Shown here piece after piece: positions 23,301 through 33,845 of a stretch of 64,000 nt of DNA. Position 1 is the stretch's first letter, and each line of letters opens with the position of its first letter. The position numbers and the translations under genes are program-made. This stretch comes from Cyathus striatus. Taxonomy: Eukaryota; Basidiomycota; Agaricomycetes; Agaricales; Nidulariaceae. Under the pieces are notes generated by a model. The model was not told the origin of the DNA and ran no database searches. It was given only the letters and a program-made list of their open reading frames with translations. The stretch is from assembly GCA_025738555.1 (NCBI GenBank), contig JAOVFP010000004.1, forward strand, positions 5,766,001 through 5,830,000, in the 5' to 3' direction.

Positions 23301-24524
23301 GAAGGCCGGTAGACTTATTTTCTACTCATTCTTTGGGGGCTTTGTCTCAAAGTTTATATTTTATTGTGCAAATAATATACATATAATACATAATCATTAA
23401 TATTTTAATTTAATGTGTACAAGATTAACAGCGGACAGGCGCCAGTGGTTTGCTCGGGTTTGCATGCTAGCAACTTGGCGCTTGTAAACGCGCATTGAGG
23501 TTTACGAGTTGCAGCGAACTGACATGTCGGGATGTCACGTGATGTAATCTAGATATACCAAGATACACAAGACCGGATCAGCTGCTGGAAGTTATTCAAA
23601 ACGGAAATGCCACAATATGCAGCTGTAATTGATGCTGGAATTGACAAGTTAGAAGGATATGAAGGGCGTATAGCTGATGTTCCAGCTTTTACAATTGCAA
23701 TGGGTATGATTAAATCCCTGCTGCAGTTTTAATTCACTTATATCATTCACCCCTACTTTGTTTATACTAGTTCTGAACCCAAATATTAAACTTGGATGGC
23801 ATGAAATCCACTCTCCATCAAGTGTTAGGGACGTTAAAGATCTGGTTTTAAATGCTGTAAGTACTTATATTCTGGAAAGCTATTGTAAAATTACTAATAC
23901 AGCCTGCATCTTCTTATAGCTCACGCCCTATCGTTCTGCAGGGTTAAAAACTCCAGCACGTCAACCGGCTGCATTGAGATCGGTATCAGCTGATATGTCA
24001 TGGGCTGATGATATTCTTGGTATGCGAAGAACATCTGAACCTATGCAGGGTAGAAGTCTTCAATCTGAACTCGATGCATACCTTCTCGATTCACAAGGTT
24101 GTACATCAATGATAATTTACTGGCAGGTCAGTAGTATATCCTTTTTAGTTTCATAAATCTTTTAATAATGTATCGTTTACAGGAAAACCAACTTCGATAT
24201 CCTACATTATTCTCTCTTGCCATGGACATTCTACCCATTCAAGGCTCTGCAGTTCCATGTGAGCGCGTGTTTTCATCAGCAAAAGAAACAACCACCATGC
24301 GTCGTAATAGAATTCGAGCTGACTTAATGGAAGCTCTTCAAATGTTGAAATTCTCATTTAAATATGGTAAAACTCTAAACTTTACCGAAGACATGGGACG
24401 CGAAGTAGAAATTAAACAGATGGAGGGCACGGCAAATGCGGAGAATAGTGTGCCAGAGGATATTACATCATTCATTAGTCGTCTTATTGCCTCTGATGAC
24501 ATTGAAGACATGGATAGTGAGTAG
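20314..24524 (+). CDS. hAT transposase, 13 exons, split by a MITE-like insertion
   Basis: Exons: 20314-20392, 20452-20938, 21008-21317, 21380-21535, 21595-21837, 21895-22007, 22065-22212, 22273-22416, 22476-22574, 22632-22720 continued at 23585-23703, 23771-23856, 23920-24126, 24183-24524. All 12 introns are GT-AG and phases agree; with the insertion and one TSD copy omitted, the frame is 873 codons ending TAG. The N-terminus is basic and disordered. A BED-type zinc finger (CLFC...TLRKHLATQH) spans the second intron. The DDE/RNase-H core includes YTSDIWSDPFGSPFMGVTAHW, WITLDNASNND and RCFPHIVNLACQ. The C-terminal hAT dimerisation region reads YPTLFSLAMDILPIQGS, CERVFSSA, NRIRADLMEALQMLKF. As it stands the gene is disrupted by the insertion; apart from that I see no stop or frameshift. 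Confidence 0.93.
22721..23575. mobile_element. 855-bp MITE-like insertion in the hAT transposase
   Basis: A 9-bp target duplication GATCAGCTG (22712-22720 and 23576-23584) flanks it. The ends are imperfect inverted repeats of about 30 bp: GAGTCCGTAGTATGTTGGTA at the left and the complement of CGGTCTTGTGTATCTTGGTA at the right, both continuing into TATCTAGATT. The 9-bp TSD fits Mutator-like elements. There is no coding capacity. Removing it with one TSD copy restores the transposase frame exactly. Confidence 0.9.
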
Positions 24525-25061
24525 GACTTTTGCGTAGCTGTGCAGGTTGTCACATACTTTCAAGTCTAAAGTTCTCATTCTTTTTTGAACTCTTTCATTC
24601 CTTTTCGCTCCCCTTTCCTTCCATCTTCTATATTCTCAAATAAGTGATAAAAAACATTGCCTTGCTTCTTATATATACATCTCATTACTTGCCTACGTTG
24701 TAGATATGTTTTGTGTGCTTCTTTCATGTAATCTATTTCTTCAGGTCATTATCTGCATTATTTCACACTGTATTCGTTTCCTTAATATGATTTACAATAC
24801 ATGTCCTTATTGGTATTGAACATAACAAGACCATAGACATCAAATGGGCTACAGACTGCTAAAAGGAAAAGTTATCGGAATGATTCATAGATGATTTCCC
24901 AAATGGGGCTCAAGTCAATGGCTTAGCCGTAAGTCAAGCCGAGTGAGTGACTTGACATCAACTCGACCCGGCTTTTAATTCCCACAGCTCATGTGACTGG
25001 CAAAAGTCGAACCAAGCGGAGTGAAGCCGAACCGTGGCAACACTAGTAGAGGCGGCGGTAG

Positions 25062-25690
25062 GCGTTATATAGGGAACGTCATGATGAGTCAATGCAATTG
25101 AAATAAAATGAATGAAAACTAATATTCAACTAAATAACTGAGTATAGCATACATAAGCAGTTTTATTATCTTATCTGCAATTATCTATTTGTTATATCCA
25201 ACTTGTTTCCAACTCCAAAGATGTACACTCTACAGTCTTCCGTTTTGTGATGCGGGGGAGGAGGGAAGGGGGGCATAGGGGAGAGGGAAGGGAGAAGGGC
25301 CGTTGCGCGATTGGGCCGCTGGGACGTCGAGCAGGGACAGAGATAGTGGTAGAGGCGGCGGTAGGCGATATGACAATGATGCCCTCGTAGATACGAAAGG
25401 AGCAGGGAAGGTCGAAGTTAGGGACACAGGTGAGGGGGGGGGGAGGCTGAATGACGTTGCGTCATCGTCGTGACGCAGAGGGAGGGCGGGATGACATGGC
25501 TTCGGCGACGTTCTTGCAGCATCGTCGTCGTCGTGACGCCGTAGAGGAGGGAGAAGTGAGGATAGGCTGGATGACGTAGCGTCGGAGCCAACGCCGTTCT
25601 TGCCAACAGGACAGGCGTCGTCGTCGTTGTGACGCAGAGGAGAGAGGAGGGGTCGTTGTTGGCGAGACGACGTTCCAGGTGAGAACGACG
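25062..25690 (+). repeat. GC-rich repeat unit, copy 2
   Basis: Its first part matches 18790-19036. The later part (GGCGGTAGGCGATATG, GGAGCAGGGAAGGTCG, GACGTTCTTGCAGC, CTGGATGACGTAGCGTCG, GTCGTTGTTGGCGAGACGAC) matches 27650-27945. Open frames on the minus strand here (25230-25721, 25462-25815) are low-complexity Ser/Pro/Arg reading of the repeat. Confidence 0.8.
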
Positions 25691-27249
25691 CGACGAGATG
25701 AGACACTACTGCATGGGACAACTACAACTCCCAAGGAAGTACACTGTGCAAGCGCATATAGAGAAAAGAAAAGGGAGTGGAGAGCTCGGGGACTTGCACG
25801 GCAGCTGCGTGTCATCCACCAGTGCTAGCAGTGACAATAGCTTCAGCCAGAGCGAGAACAACAACGGCGCATCACAACACCATCCCCATCCCCATCCACT
25901 ACTCCAACCACAACTCCCCTGCGTCTCTCATCCTTCCAACCCTCAACCCTCCCCCACAGAAACCCGAAACCAAAAAAAAAAAAGACAAAAAACTCACCAC
26001 AACAATCGCATAAGTCACTTGGCTAGCGGCATGGGTTCTTCAAGTCCTTCAACGGTCAGACCGTCGAACACCATTAGGCTGTATAGTGTCACGCTGTGGG
26101 TGAGAAGGGGATGTTAGTACCGTGTAATGGTAAAGGGAGAGGAGCGGAGAAGGCCTGGAGGAGGAAGAGGATGAATATGAAGAGAGAGAAACAAAAGAAA
26201 GACTCACCTGATGCTAACAAAGTCATCAGCCACATAATTCCAGCAACACTGATACCGTAACCAACACACCCACTTATCAACATGCTTATACCCAACAGCT
26301 AACAGAAAGCCCACCTGGACGAATGACGACGTGTTGCAGTACAAACCACTACATCCATAATCAGCTCCGTCAGTCGATAGCAGAGATAGTGATATATACC
26401 GTACCTTGACGATGTACATAAAGTAGGCCTAATAGAACAAAGCTGAGTACTGCAGTGATGGAAACGGAAGAGGGAGGGCGGACCTTGGTAGGCCTATATT
26501 GCCAGCAGCAGAACTAAATAAAAATGGATTAGCATTGTGTCGATCAAGGGTTTAGAATGTACTTAGAGAGGTCCAAGACATGTCAAGGTGTTCGTTGAGA
26601 TGGTACGAATGGAAGGGGGAAAGGTACAGACGGAAGAGGCAAAGATTGAGAGAGCTAGTGCGAGGGGAGCAAAGTGGCAGGGTATGGTGCGAAGATGGAT
26701 AAAGGTGGAGGTGGAGGCGGTCCGTTAGGTGAAGAAGGTAAGAGTGATGGAATGATGGAGGGTACGGAGTAGATGCGTACCTGCAGTGTTGGAATACAGG
26801 TATCAAGATTATTATAACTACCTGTCGTAACGATGAGTGAACTGGTGGCGATGAACGTGACATAGGCCGACGTACAAGCAGTGACAGAACAAGCACCAGC
26901 AACGACCCATCCCATCATATGCACAGAATCCCGATTATTGTGCCATTCGAATCCCGGAACTTGGTCTGGTCGTTGTTGGCGATGCGACGAGATGACGTGG
27001 CCGTCTATGAAGTGTCGACGACGCTGTGGGGATATGATGTAGCACGCGAGGCTGAGGTGGGCGGCCGACAAATATGTATAGTGTTGCAACGAAAGAGCTC
27101 CGAGCGCTATATACGGCCTCTGGGGCATCCCATATGTGGAAACCGGCATGGCATAAGCGAATCACGCTCCCGACGCTGTTCCTTGGGGTGGTGGGCGTAC
27201 CCCGTCATCCAAGCTCCACCTAGAAGAGAACAGGATCCCGACGTCGTTC
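25691..27249 (-). pseudogene. Possible membrane-protein gene fragments (minus strand), unassigned
   Basis: Minus-strand segments look like exons of a small multi-pass membrane protein. One near 26935-26790 has HMMGWVVAGACSVTACTSAYV then FIATSSLIV; one near 26300-26210 has a hydrophobic SMLISGCVGYGISVAGIMWL-type helix followed by a GTGAGT donor; a last piece near 26100-26040 reads VTLYSLMVFDGLTVEGLEEP. I cannot join them into one continuous frame with confidence, and repeats intrude at 26955-27085. It may be a relic of a 4-7 helix fungal membrane protein. Intervening sequence includes A-rich (25970-25990) and TCC-rich runs. Confidence 0.3.
26955..27085 (+). repeat. GC-rich repeat, short third copy
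   Basis: GTCGTTGTTGGCGATGCGAC to GGCGGCCGACAAAT matches 27915-28045 (GTGTCGACGACGCTGTGGGG, GTAGCACGCGAGG). It helps to define one end of the repeat (...GCCGACAAAT). Confidence 0.75.
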
Positions 27250-27499
27250 ACCAACAGAGCGAAGGGTGACTCCACACCGCTAGATCTCTGCCTGCGCTAG
27301 ATCTATGCAGGACAGAACCACGACAATTTCGACCCCAAAAGACGTACGCTTTGTAGACGAAGTAGCAGTAGAGATGTGGGACTTGACGACGTGTGGCAGC
27401 AGTGGAGGTGCCGTGGTGAAAACAGCAGGAGAGGGCGAGGTGAGTGGAGGAGGTGGTGCAGTGGTGGGAGTGTCGTCGTCTCGTGACGCAGGGGAGGAA

Positions 27500-28045
27500 G
27501 GAGGGGGCTTGATGATGTGACATCGATGCCGTTCTTGCCAATGGGAAAGGTGCCTTCATCGTTGTGATGCAGAGGAGGAGAGAAGGAAGAGGGGCTTGGG
27601 GGAGAGGGAAGGGAGAAGGGCTGGGGCTGTTGAGGTGACGTTAGGCCATTGGGCCGCTGGGACGTCAAGCAGGGACAGAGGAGGTGGTGAAGGCGGCAGT
27701 AGGCGATATGGCAGTGATGCCCTCGCAGGAACGGAAGGAGCAGGGAAGGTCGACGTGAGGGACGCAAGGGAGGAAGGAAGGGGGGACTGAATGACGTGGC
27801 TTCAACGACGTTCTTGCAGCGTCGTCGTCGTAACGCCGTACAAGAGAGAGAAGTGAGGAGGGGCTGGATGACGTAGCGTCGTTGCGATGCGAAAAACTTA
27901 AAAGAGGGAGGAGACGTCGTTGTTGGCGAGACGACATTGCGGGTGAGAATGGCACGACGAGACAGCGTGGCCACCTATAAAGTGTCGACGACGCTGTGGG
28001 GACGTGAGGTAGCACGCGAGGTTAAGATGGGCAGCCGACAAATGC
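27500..28045 (+). repeat. GC-rich repeat unit, copy 4
   Basis: Matches 25300-25690 and continues to the GCCGACAAAT end seen in the 26955-27085 copy. The long open frames overlapping it on the minus strand (27303-27974, 27665-28015) are Ser/Pro/Arg-rich repeat reading. Confidence 0.8.
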
Positions 28046-28631
28046 ATTGAGCTTCGTGACCCAATGTCGCATTGACGAGCCACGGGGTCTTGATGGGGGG
28101 GACGTCGAGGTGGGGCCTGGGGACAGTGGGGAGCAGCGACGTGAGCAGGGCGACGTGGCAGATCCGACTTGGCGTTGACAATGGTATGGAGGTCGCGTCG
28201 ACGTTGGGGTAGGTCTTGAGGAGCGGAACGTTGAGGTCGTGGAGGTCGAAACCGGGAAGCCAAACGTAGGCTGTGCACCCTACACGCTGGCTATTCAGCT
28301 GTACGATGAGTGGCAGAGCGCCTATGAGAAATTCTAGGCCACTATCTTGAGCCTCTTGTGTAATATTTTTGAAGCCTTGAATGAGAATAGCGCCAAGAAA
28401 GAAACTAGAGAGACAGACAAGAGACAGGTCAAAACTGGGTCGAAATGAAGGTCGGTGAACGTACATAGACGAGGGGACACATTGAGAGTGGAGATGGGGG
28501 AAGAGGCAGGGTATTCTGCGTCTCCGGGCAACTTGTGGGTATGTAAAGAGCGAAGAGCAGTCTGCCTCAGTTTGAACTTCGCACGCGGATCCACGCGAGC
28601 GCCCACTCTGCAATCGAGAAAACATATGCAA
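28046..28631 (-). pseudogene. Unrecognised coding fragment upstream of the GC-rich repeat
   Basis: The minus-strand reading contains a hydrophobic FFLGAILIQGF segment, then LEFLIGALPLIVQLNSQRVGC, TAYVWLPGFDLHDLNVPLLK and KTPWLVNATLGHEAQ, which then runs into the repeat at 28045. The composition is protein-like from about 28400 to 28050. The 5' part is Arg/Ser rich and may be non-coding. No domain is recognised. Confidence 0.3.
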
Positions 28632-28672
28632 ATAGTGCCAAGATTTGGCGGAAGTCTATACATTAAATAATA

Positions 28673-29143
28673 ACAAATAAGGCCGGCTATCGCCGGCAAA
28701 GCCCACTAACTACGATAAAACTGAACAAACCAATACTATACAAGCAATACTAGGTAGGGTAAGCTACGAAGTTGCGAAAGGGAAAGGGAAAAAACACTAT
28801 AATACGAATAACAAGTACTTAAGCAAGGTCGATAGGTTTCATAACCGAAAGCATCAGTACTTGTCGAAGCGGAAGCGTTGATACATTGGAAAGAGGGCAC
28901 CGGTAAATAAAATCCGAATCACTATGCGACTACGAATGGGAATTGATATCAACTGTTGAAGCAGCGCCCCCGAAAAGATAAGAGGAGTCCACAAGTACGA
29001 ATGTAGTGGTTAACTAAATAAACGAGGAACAAAGGAGCAGCCGAAAAGCCGAAATATTTAACAGGTGCAAACAAAATGTGATTTACTGCCAAAAAAAATA
29101 TTGGAGTCCGAGCCCTATCACCCTACTAACTAAAGTTAGTGGG
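28673..29143 (+). mobile_element. Short hairpin-ended element, copy A (AATAAGGCC family)
   Basis: It starts ACAAATAAGGCC, followed by the hairpin CCGGCTATCGCCGG and GCCCACTAACTA. It ends CCCTATCACCCT, the hairpin ACTAACTAAAGTTAGT, then GGG. AATA flanks it on both sides (28669-28672, 29144-29147). 471 bp, non-coding. Confidence 0.8.
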
Positions 29144-29147
29144 AATA

Positions 29148-29454
29148 ACAAATAAGGCCGGCTATCGCCGGCAAAGCCCACTAACTACACACAAGGAGAA
29201 TAAGTAGATTCACTTATACTACTATAGCTAACAAAGAAATTTATAGTACTTATTATAACTGCCACGCACGTCGCACAGACAATAACCAAGAAGAATATAT
29301 ACAAGTAACGACAGCTGACCGCACAGATCTTAATGAAGCTGAACAAGAGAGAAGGCGAAATGCCGAGAATGTAAACAAGAACAAATGTATTGTAATTTAC
29401 TGCCAAAGAATTTCGAGCTCGAGCCCTATAACCCTACTAACTAAAGTTAGTGGG
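29148..29454 (+). mobile_element. Short hairpin-ended element, copy B, in tandem with A
   Basis: The same 5' hairpin (CCGGCTATCGCCGG) and 3' hairpin (ACTAACTAAAGTTAGT, GGG) as the copy at 28673. It shares the AATA at 29144 and has another at 29455. 307 bp with a different interior, so the two are not simple duplicates: either two insertions into the same AATA, or internal deletion derivatives. Confidence 0.8.
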
Positions 29455-29496
29455 AATAACTGAAATACTAAAGTAGCAGTCTTGCAGTCCTAGTGT

Positions 29497-30807
29497 CTAG
29501 CGTTGAAAATCACCCATACCAAACCGGTAATCAACGAAGTTTCCTAACTCTATCCTCGCGTTCCCTCCTAGTATATTACCCAAGGTTCCGTTTAACATAA
29601 CCGCACGCTGATAGGCTTCTGTGCCCCAAGCGGCCAGGAATCTTACTTGAACCTTGAGCTTGGGCCCAAGGTTAGTATTTTGGAGAACACTTTCTCCGAA
29701 CTGACGCCACGCAACCTCTTCCCTAGTCCCAAACGTCGCCGCTGCATCCCTGCGTTTGATGTAAATTGCGACGTTAATATTAATTCCATGCTCCACGTGC
29801 GAAAGCGATTGTATAACGTGTTGCATGAAGGTGATAGCGTTTTTTCCTTTTACCTCTTGCGGCATATATGATAACTCGAAATTTAGACCCAGGAGTGAAT
29901 GGACCGCGTTAAGATTGATAAACCCAATACCCATATCTCTATTGATAGATGTCTGAACGACATATTCGATCTGCTCTTCATTGACTTTTGACAGATTTCA
30001 GTTTACAGAAAGATCTTATGAAATTTAAAATGACTCACAATCATCCAGATTGATGTTCAACATCTGGAGTTGAGAACAACCCTCTAAAAATTTCGTCAAT
30101 TTGCCCTCGGCTCTACGAAAACTTCGCAGAGATACTATTTGGATTTCTCCCTTCTTGATGGGAAAGCTTCCGTGATCTATCCAATTCACAAAGCCTTCGT
30201 TGCGGTTCAGGTCTAGAACCAATTTCTCTGTTTCCACCATTTTGATTGGTGCAATGGAGGGAGCACCTTCGGTCAATCGAATTCTGTGCAATGCTATGGT
30301 CGAAAGGCGCTTTGTTGCTGCAGCCAATAAAAGCTTGTAGAGTGCATCGGCAGTCTGAAATGTGATATGCCTAAAATTGACCGATATAAGCCCCGGCTGC
30401 GACAGCGCTGAGGCTAAAGATTCTTTAAAATCCGAAACTGCACCCGTTTCCCACACGTCTTTGGACCGGAGCGACAGCTCTATCGAATAAAGACTACGAA
30501 GCCTGTATAATATCTTGGCCGCTCTGCGTTGAGCAATGACACCGCTGTCGAACAAATCACCCGTGACGGAAAGTCTACGAGTTGTCGTCCCAAGCTCTGC
30601 ATTTTCTATCAGTCGCTCGTATATTTTCCGACAGTTTTGATATGAGAATAGAGTAACATGCTCTTCGAGCACATTCTGAGCAGGCTCTGTCCAGGTACGG
30701 TGCACCGAGGAGAGATCACAGAAGATATTCTGGTGCCGCGGAGTATACCGAAGCTCTCCAAATATGTCACCCTTAGTCTCTGGGGGTAAATTGTTGAAAG
30801 ACATCAA
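29497..30807 (-). CDS. F-box-like protein, two exons
   Basis: Exon 1 is 30807-30039 and exon 2 is 29984-29497. The 54-nt intron (GTGAGT...CAAAAG) joins them in frame to 418 residues ending TAG. The N-terminus MMSFNNLPPETKGDIFGEL followed by IFCDLSSVHRTWTEPAQNVL has the F-box pattern (LPPE...IF..L...L..V...W...A). Downstream come LRR-like segments (TRRLSVTGDLF, LRSLYSIELSLR, LSTIALHRIRL, LQMLNINLDDC). Exon 2 continues with QTSINRDMGIGFINLNAVHSLLGL and ends GNFVDYRFGMGDFQR. Two ATGs adjoin at the start (MM); the F-box begins within four residues, so the start is secure. By family it is a presumed SCF adaptor; the substrate is unknown. No relation to the 17.4-kb F-box protein is evident beyond class. 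Confidence 0.75.
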
Positions 30808-31028
30808 TGCAATTCTTCAAGCGCTAGTCTGTGGGAAAGAAAAGGAATAGTTATTAGCAAGTATAAATGTAATAAATGAAAGTTGTCAGATACCTTAGAA
30901 AGAGACACGGGCCCAGAGGCAAGGGAAGGGTAGACGGGGAGGACGAAAGACGAGAGGAGGAGGTCGACGTAGATTTTGTCGGTGGGAGGGAAAAGGAATA
31001 GCTATTAGCATGTATAAATATAAGCTGC

Positions 31029-31103
31029 GATTTCAATGGGTATTATTTCAATGAGTATGATTTCAATGGGTATGGTTTCAATGGGTATGGTTTCAATGAG
31101 TAT
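31029..31103 (+). repeat. 15-bp tandem repeat upstream of the F-box gene
   Basis: Five units of (A/G)TTTCAATGRGTATG in perfect phase, 220-300 bp upstream of the ATG at 30807. A near-duplicate GGAATAGYTATTAGCA also occurs at 30846 and 30994. Confidence 0.9.
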
Positions 31104-31735
31104 GAATTAATTTACCGTAAGTCATTGTCTAGCAACTTTTTTTAAATCCTGTATTTAATGTCGGTAATGGGAAGCCATATGTCTCGACAACGTAGCGTCT
31201 ACCTAGCAGAAGGTAATGTGCGGGGCTAATGAGTAGTCTAGCAACTTAAATGTCATCGTGTTCCCAGAATCCGTTCCGACGCTCCCGTAATACCGATGAG
31301 GGAAAATTTGTCGTAGTTTCTGAAAACATTACACTGCTCCCATAATATACCCACTTGTCGACCTTTTCTGACATGAATCTGTTGTCTGTCACCCTTCCCG
31401 GAGAATAATCTATTGTTTAGATTTGCCTCCAGAGTCCGTTTGCTTGGCCGGGGATTAAATATTTAAATCCGTCAGTATAAGTCAAATCAATTGACTGAGT
31501 CAAAGCTTGGTGTTGACGTCGAGTGACGTCAGTATCGTGAGCGTGATTCACTTAGAGTCTGTTCGATAGGGTTAAGGCTCCAACTGTTTAGTATATGTAT
31601 ACATTAGAGGGCGTAAATATACGGATATAGTTTGTACACACTATTTACTGTATATATACAGTGTATATAGGGTTGAGTCATGTGAATTCTAATACTGCTT
31701 AATCATCATGCTTCCTTCTTTTTACTGTAGGTAAA
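31104..31735. other. Intergenic, boundary of the CpG-bearing island
   Basis: No gene is seen. It contains the palindromic run TACTGTATATATACAGTGTA near 31647. CpG frequency falls sharply after about 31700, where the retroelement begins. Confidence 0.5.
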
Positions 31736-32049
31736 ATGGCTTCTAAAAGGCCAGCTCTAATCCAAACCTTTGAGATAAGGGCTTTGCGCACAGTTTATGT
31801 GTCCAATGAGCTTCAAAGGTCAGAGCAAATGTGGCAGGACTTTGAGAAAACATGTTGAACAAAACACAAGTGGCAGGAATTGTGAAGAAGTCTTGAGTCA
31901 TTCTGGCAATAGTTGGAAATGAATGGTATGCATGCTTTAGGTTTGAGGTTCATGTGTTCCTTGCGCACTTAGCAGATTATCATGACTTTGGTAGAACATG
32001 AAAAACACCTACTCCAATGATGAATTCAAGGTCAGCAAGGATACAGGTA

Positions 32050-33845
32050 CCCACTTCAAGTCTGAAACCTTTACCAAAGGTCAAAGAAGAAGACAAATCA
32101 TCAAGAATACCATTGGGGTGTACAGTTACACCAGCAAGCGATCAGTGAAGTTCCATGAGTCATACTACTGATCAAGAAATAGATAGGCAAGAATCAAACT
32201 TTAAACGAGATATTCCCCCTCATATGTCAGTTAGCAATAAGAACCCTTTCAAAAGGGAATACCCTGAAACAGAGAGTATTGTAGACTATCCGATTCCTAG
32301 CATATCTACACACAACATAACTAATCAGAATGAAAGACTAAGTTATTCAGCTAGTGCAGGACAGTGGCCTTCAATATTTGTACACCCTACTACATACAAC
32401 ACATCTTCAAGATTGCATGATTTGTTCCTGATAACAAGCACACCAGCAGGAGAGCCAGACCCAGGAGACCTGGATGATAATGATGATAATGCTGGAGGTG
32501 CTAACCATGGCCGACAAGACAGAGATAATAACTCAGATCCACAAAGAAGAATTCCACGAGGTAATGGAGATGGCGGTGGAGGCAAACCGAACCCTCCACC
32601 AGGAACTATGCCCTTCTCACAAGACTGAAGACCAGTGAACCGAGTCAATGTACCACAGTTTGATTTAAAACTCAAGATTGATATGATTCCAGAATGGGAC
32701 AGTAATACAGATTCCATAAGTACTTGGTTTACAAAAATTAACGACTTAGCTGGAAAATCTAGCATACTATCAAATCAACTAGGTGCTTGGGTACCAATGA
32801 GACTCAGAGGTTCAGCTGAAAAGTGGTATTATAACCAAACTTTAGATACTAGGAAAAGACTAGAAAGTAGCTGGGATAATTTATGAGATGGCATCGCAGG
32901 ATATTACATGAATGGTCACTGGTTAGATAGTCAGCACACAAAAGCTCAAAAAGCGAAGTACAGGGAATTTAATTACTGTGGAGAGACTCCAAGTGAATAT
33001 TACATCTGAAAGACCAAATTACTAAAGACTGGAAGCGATTATAGTGATAGACAACTTATTGATGAAGTCCTCTCAGGAGCACCACTTATTTGGGGAACAG
33101 TTTTAACCCTCATATATATCACACTGCCAAAGAATTCCAGGTAGCCATTAAACTTCAAGAAATTTTTTTATTATGTTATGATTCAACAGGTCAACCATTT
33201 CAATTCAATGATTACAACTCACAGCCACAACAGAACTCAAGAAACCCCTTTAACAAAACTCAAGCATGGACTAATTTAGTTGGATGGTCAAAATCCACAG
33301 CCAATCCACAATATCCTAAAGATGACACAATTATATCTAAGAATGGTACTCCTGAGTCAAATAATGCCAGACCTTGTAGACACTGTGGCAGTGGAAAGCA
33401 CTGGGATTACAACTGCAAATATTCACAGAAAGGAATGAAGAAGGCACATACCAACATGGTAAATTCTGATCTGAACCGTGAAGATCTATGTGCACTAGCT
33501 GACTATGAAGATTTATATTATAATCTTGTATCAGATGATGAAGATGAGGTAACCCCTGTCACAGAAGAACAGGATTTTGATTTACCCCTTCAGAACACTG
33601 CTGCTGAACACACTGCCGAAAACCCTACAGTGGAAAATGTGACGAGCAATGCAGGACTGAAGGGGGATGCTTGGGAAGAATTTGTGGGAAAAATAGAAAA
33701 TGAATATACCACACAAACATATAATGTCAATTCAGCAGACTGGAACAGTAACATATCGGAAAAATTAGAACCATCACTGTCAAATACAACAAGAGGACCA
33801 TTAGAAGCTACTAACGACGGCAGACTGGATCGAAAAACAAGATGA
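32050..33845 (+). pseudogene. Ty3/gypsy Gag
   Basis: N-terminal linker rich in Pro, Asp and Gly (GDLDDNDDNAGG, NGDGGGGKPNPPPG). The capsid-like core follows at 32640-33120 (VPQFDLKLKIDMIPEW, DLAGKSSILSNQLGAWVPMRL, AEKWYY), then a zinc knuckle C-R-H-C-G-S-G-K-H-W-D-Y-N-C at about 33374-33415. There are in-frame TGAs at about 32626, 32884 and 33007, all where Arg fits. A single-base deletion near 33103 shifts the frame between GTVL and NPHIYH. The acidic C-terminus (DDEDEVTPVTEEQDFDLP) leads to the protease. Confidence 0.8.

Larger units (their letters stand above)
19045..25045 (+). mobile_element. Complete 6.0-kb hAT transposon
   Basis: Both ends are TAGTGTTGCCA followed by YGGTTCGRCTT (19045, and the complement ending at 25045), an imperfect TIR of about 22 bp. 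The 8-bp target duplication GTAGAGGC is exact (19037-19044 and 25046-25053). The TIR start, the 8-bp TSD and the encoded transposase all fit the hAT superfamily. It inserted into a GC-rich repeat that is itself multi-copy nearby. Internal non-coding flanks are 19067-20313 and 24525-25020. One secondary insertion (22721-23575) is present. Confidence 0.95.

Noticed and set aside
25230..28015. Long minus-strand Ser/Pro/Arg-rich ORFs
   Set aside because: They follow the GC-rich repeats, are open in several frames at once and contain no domain.
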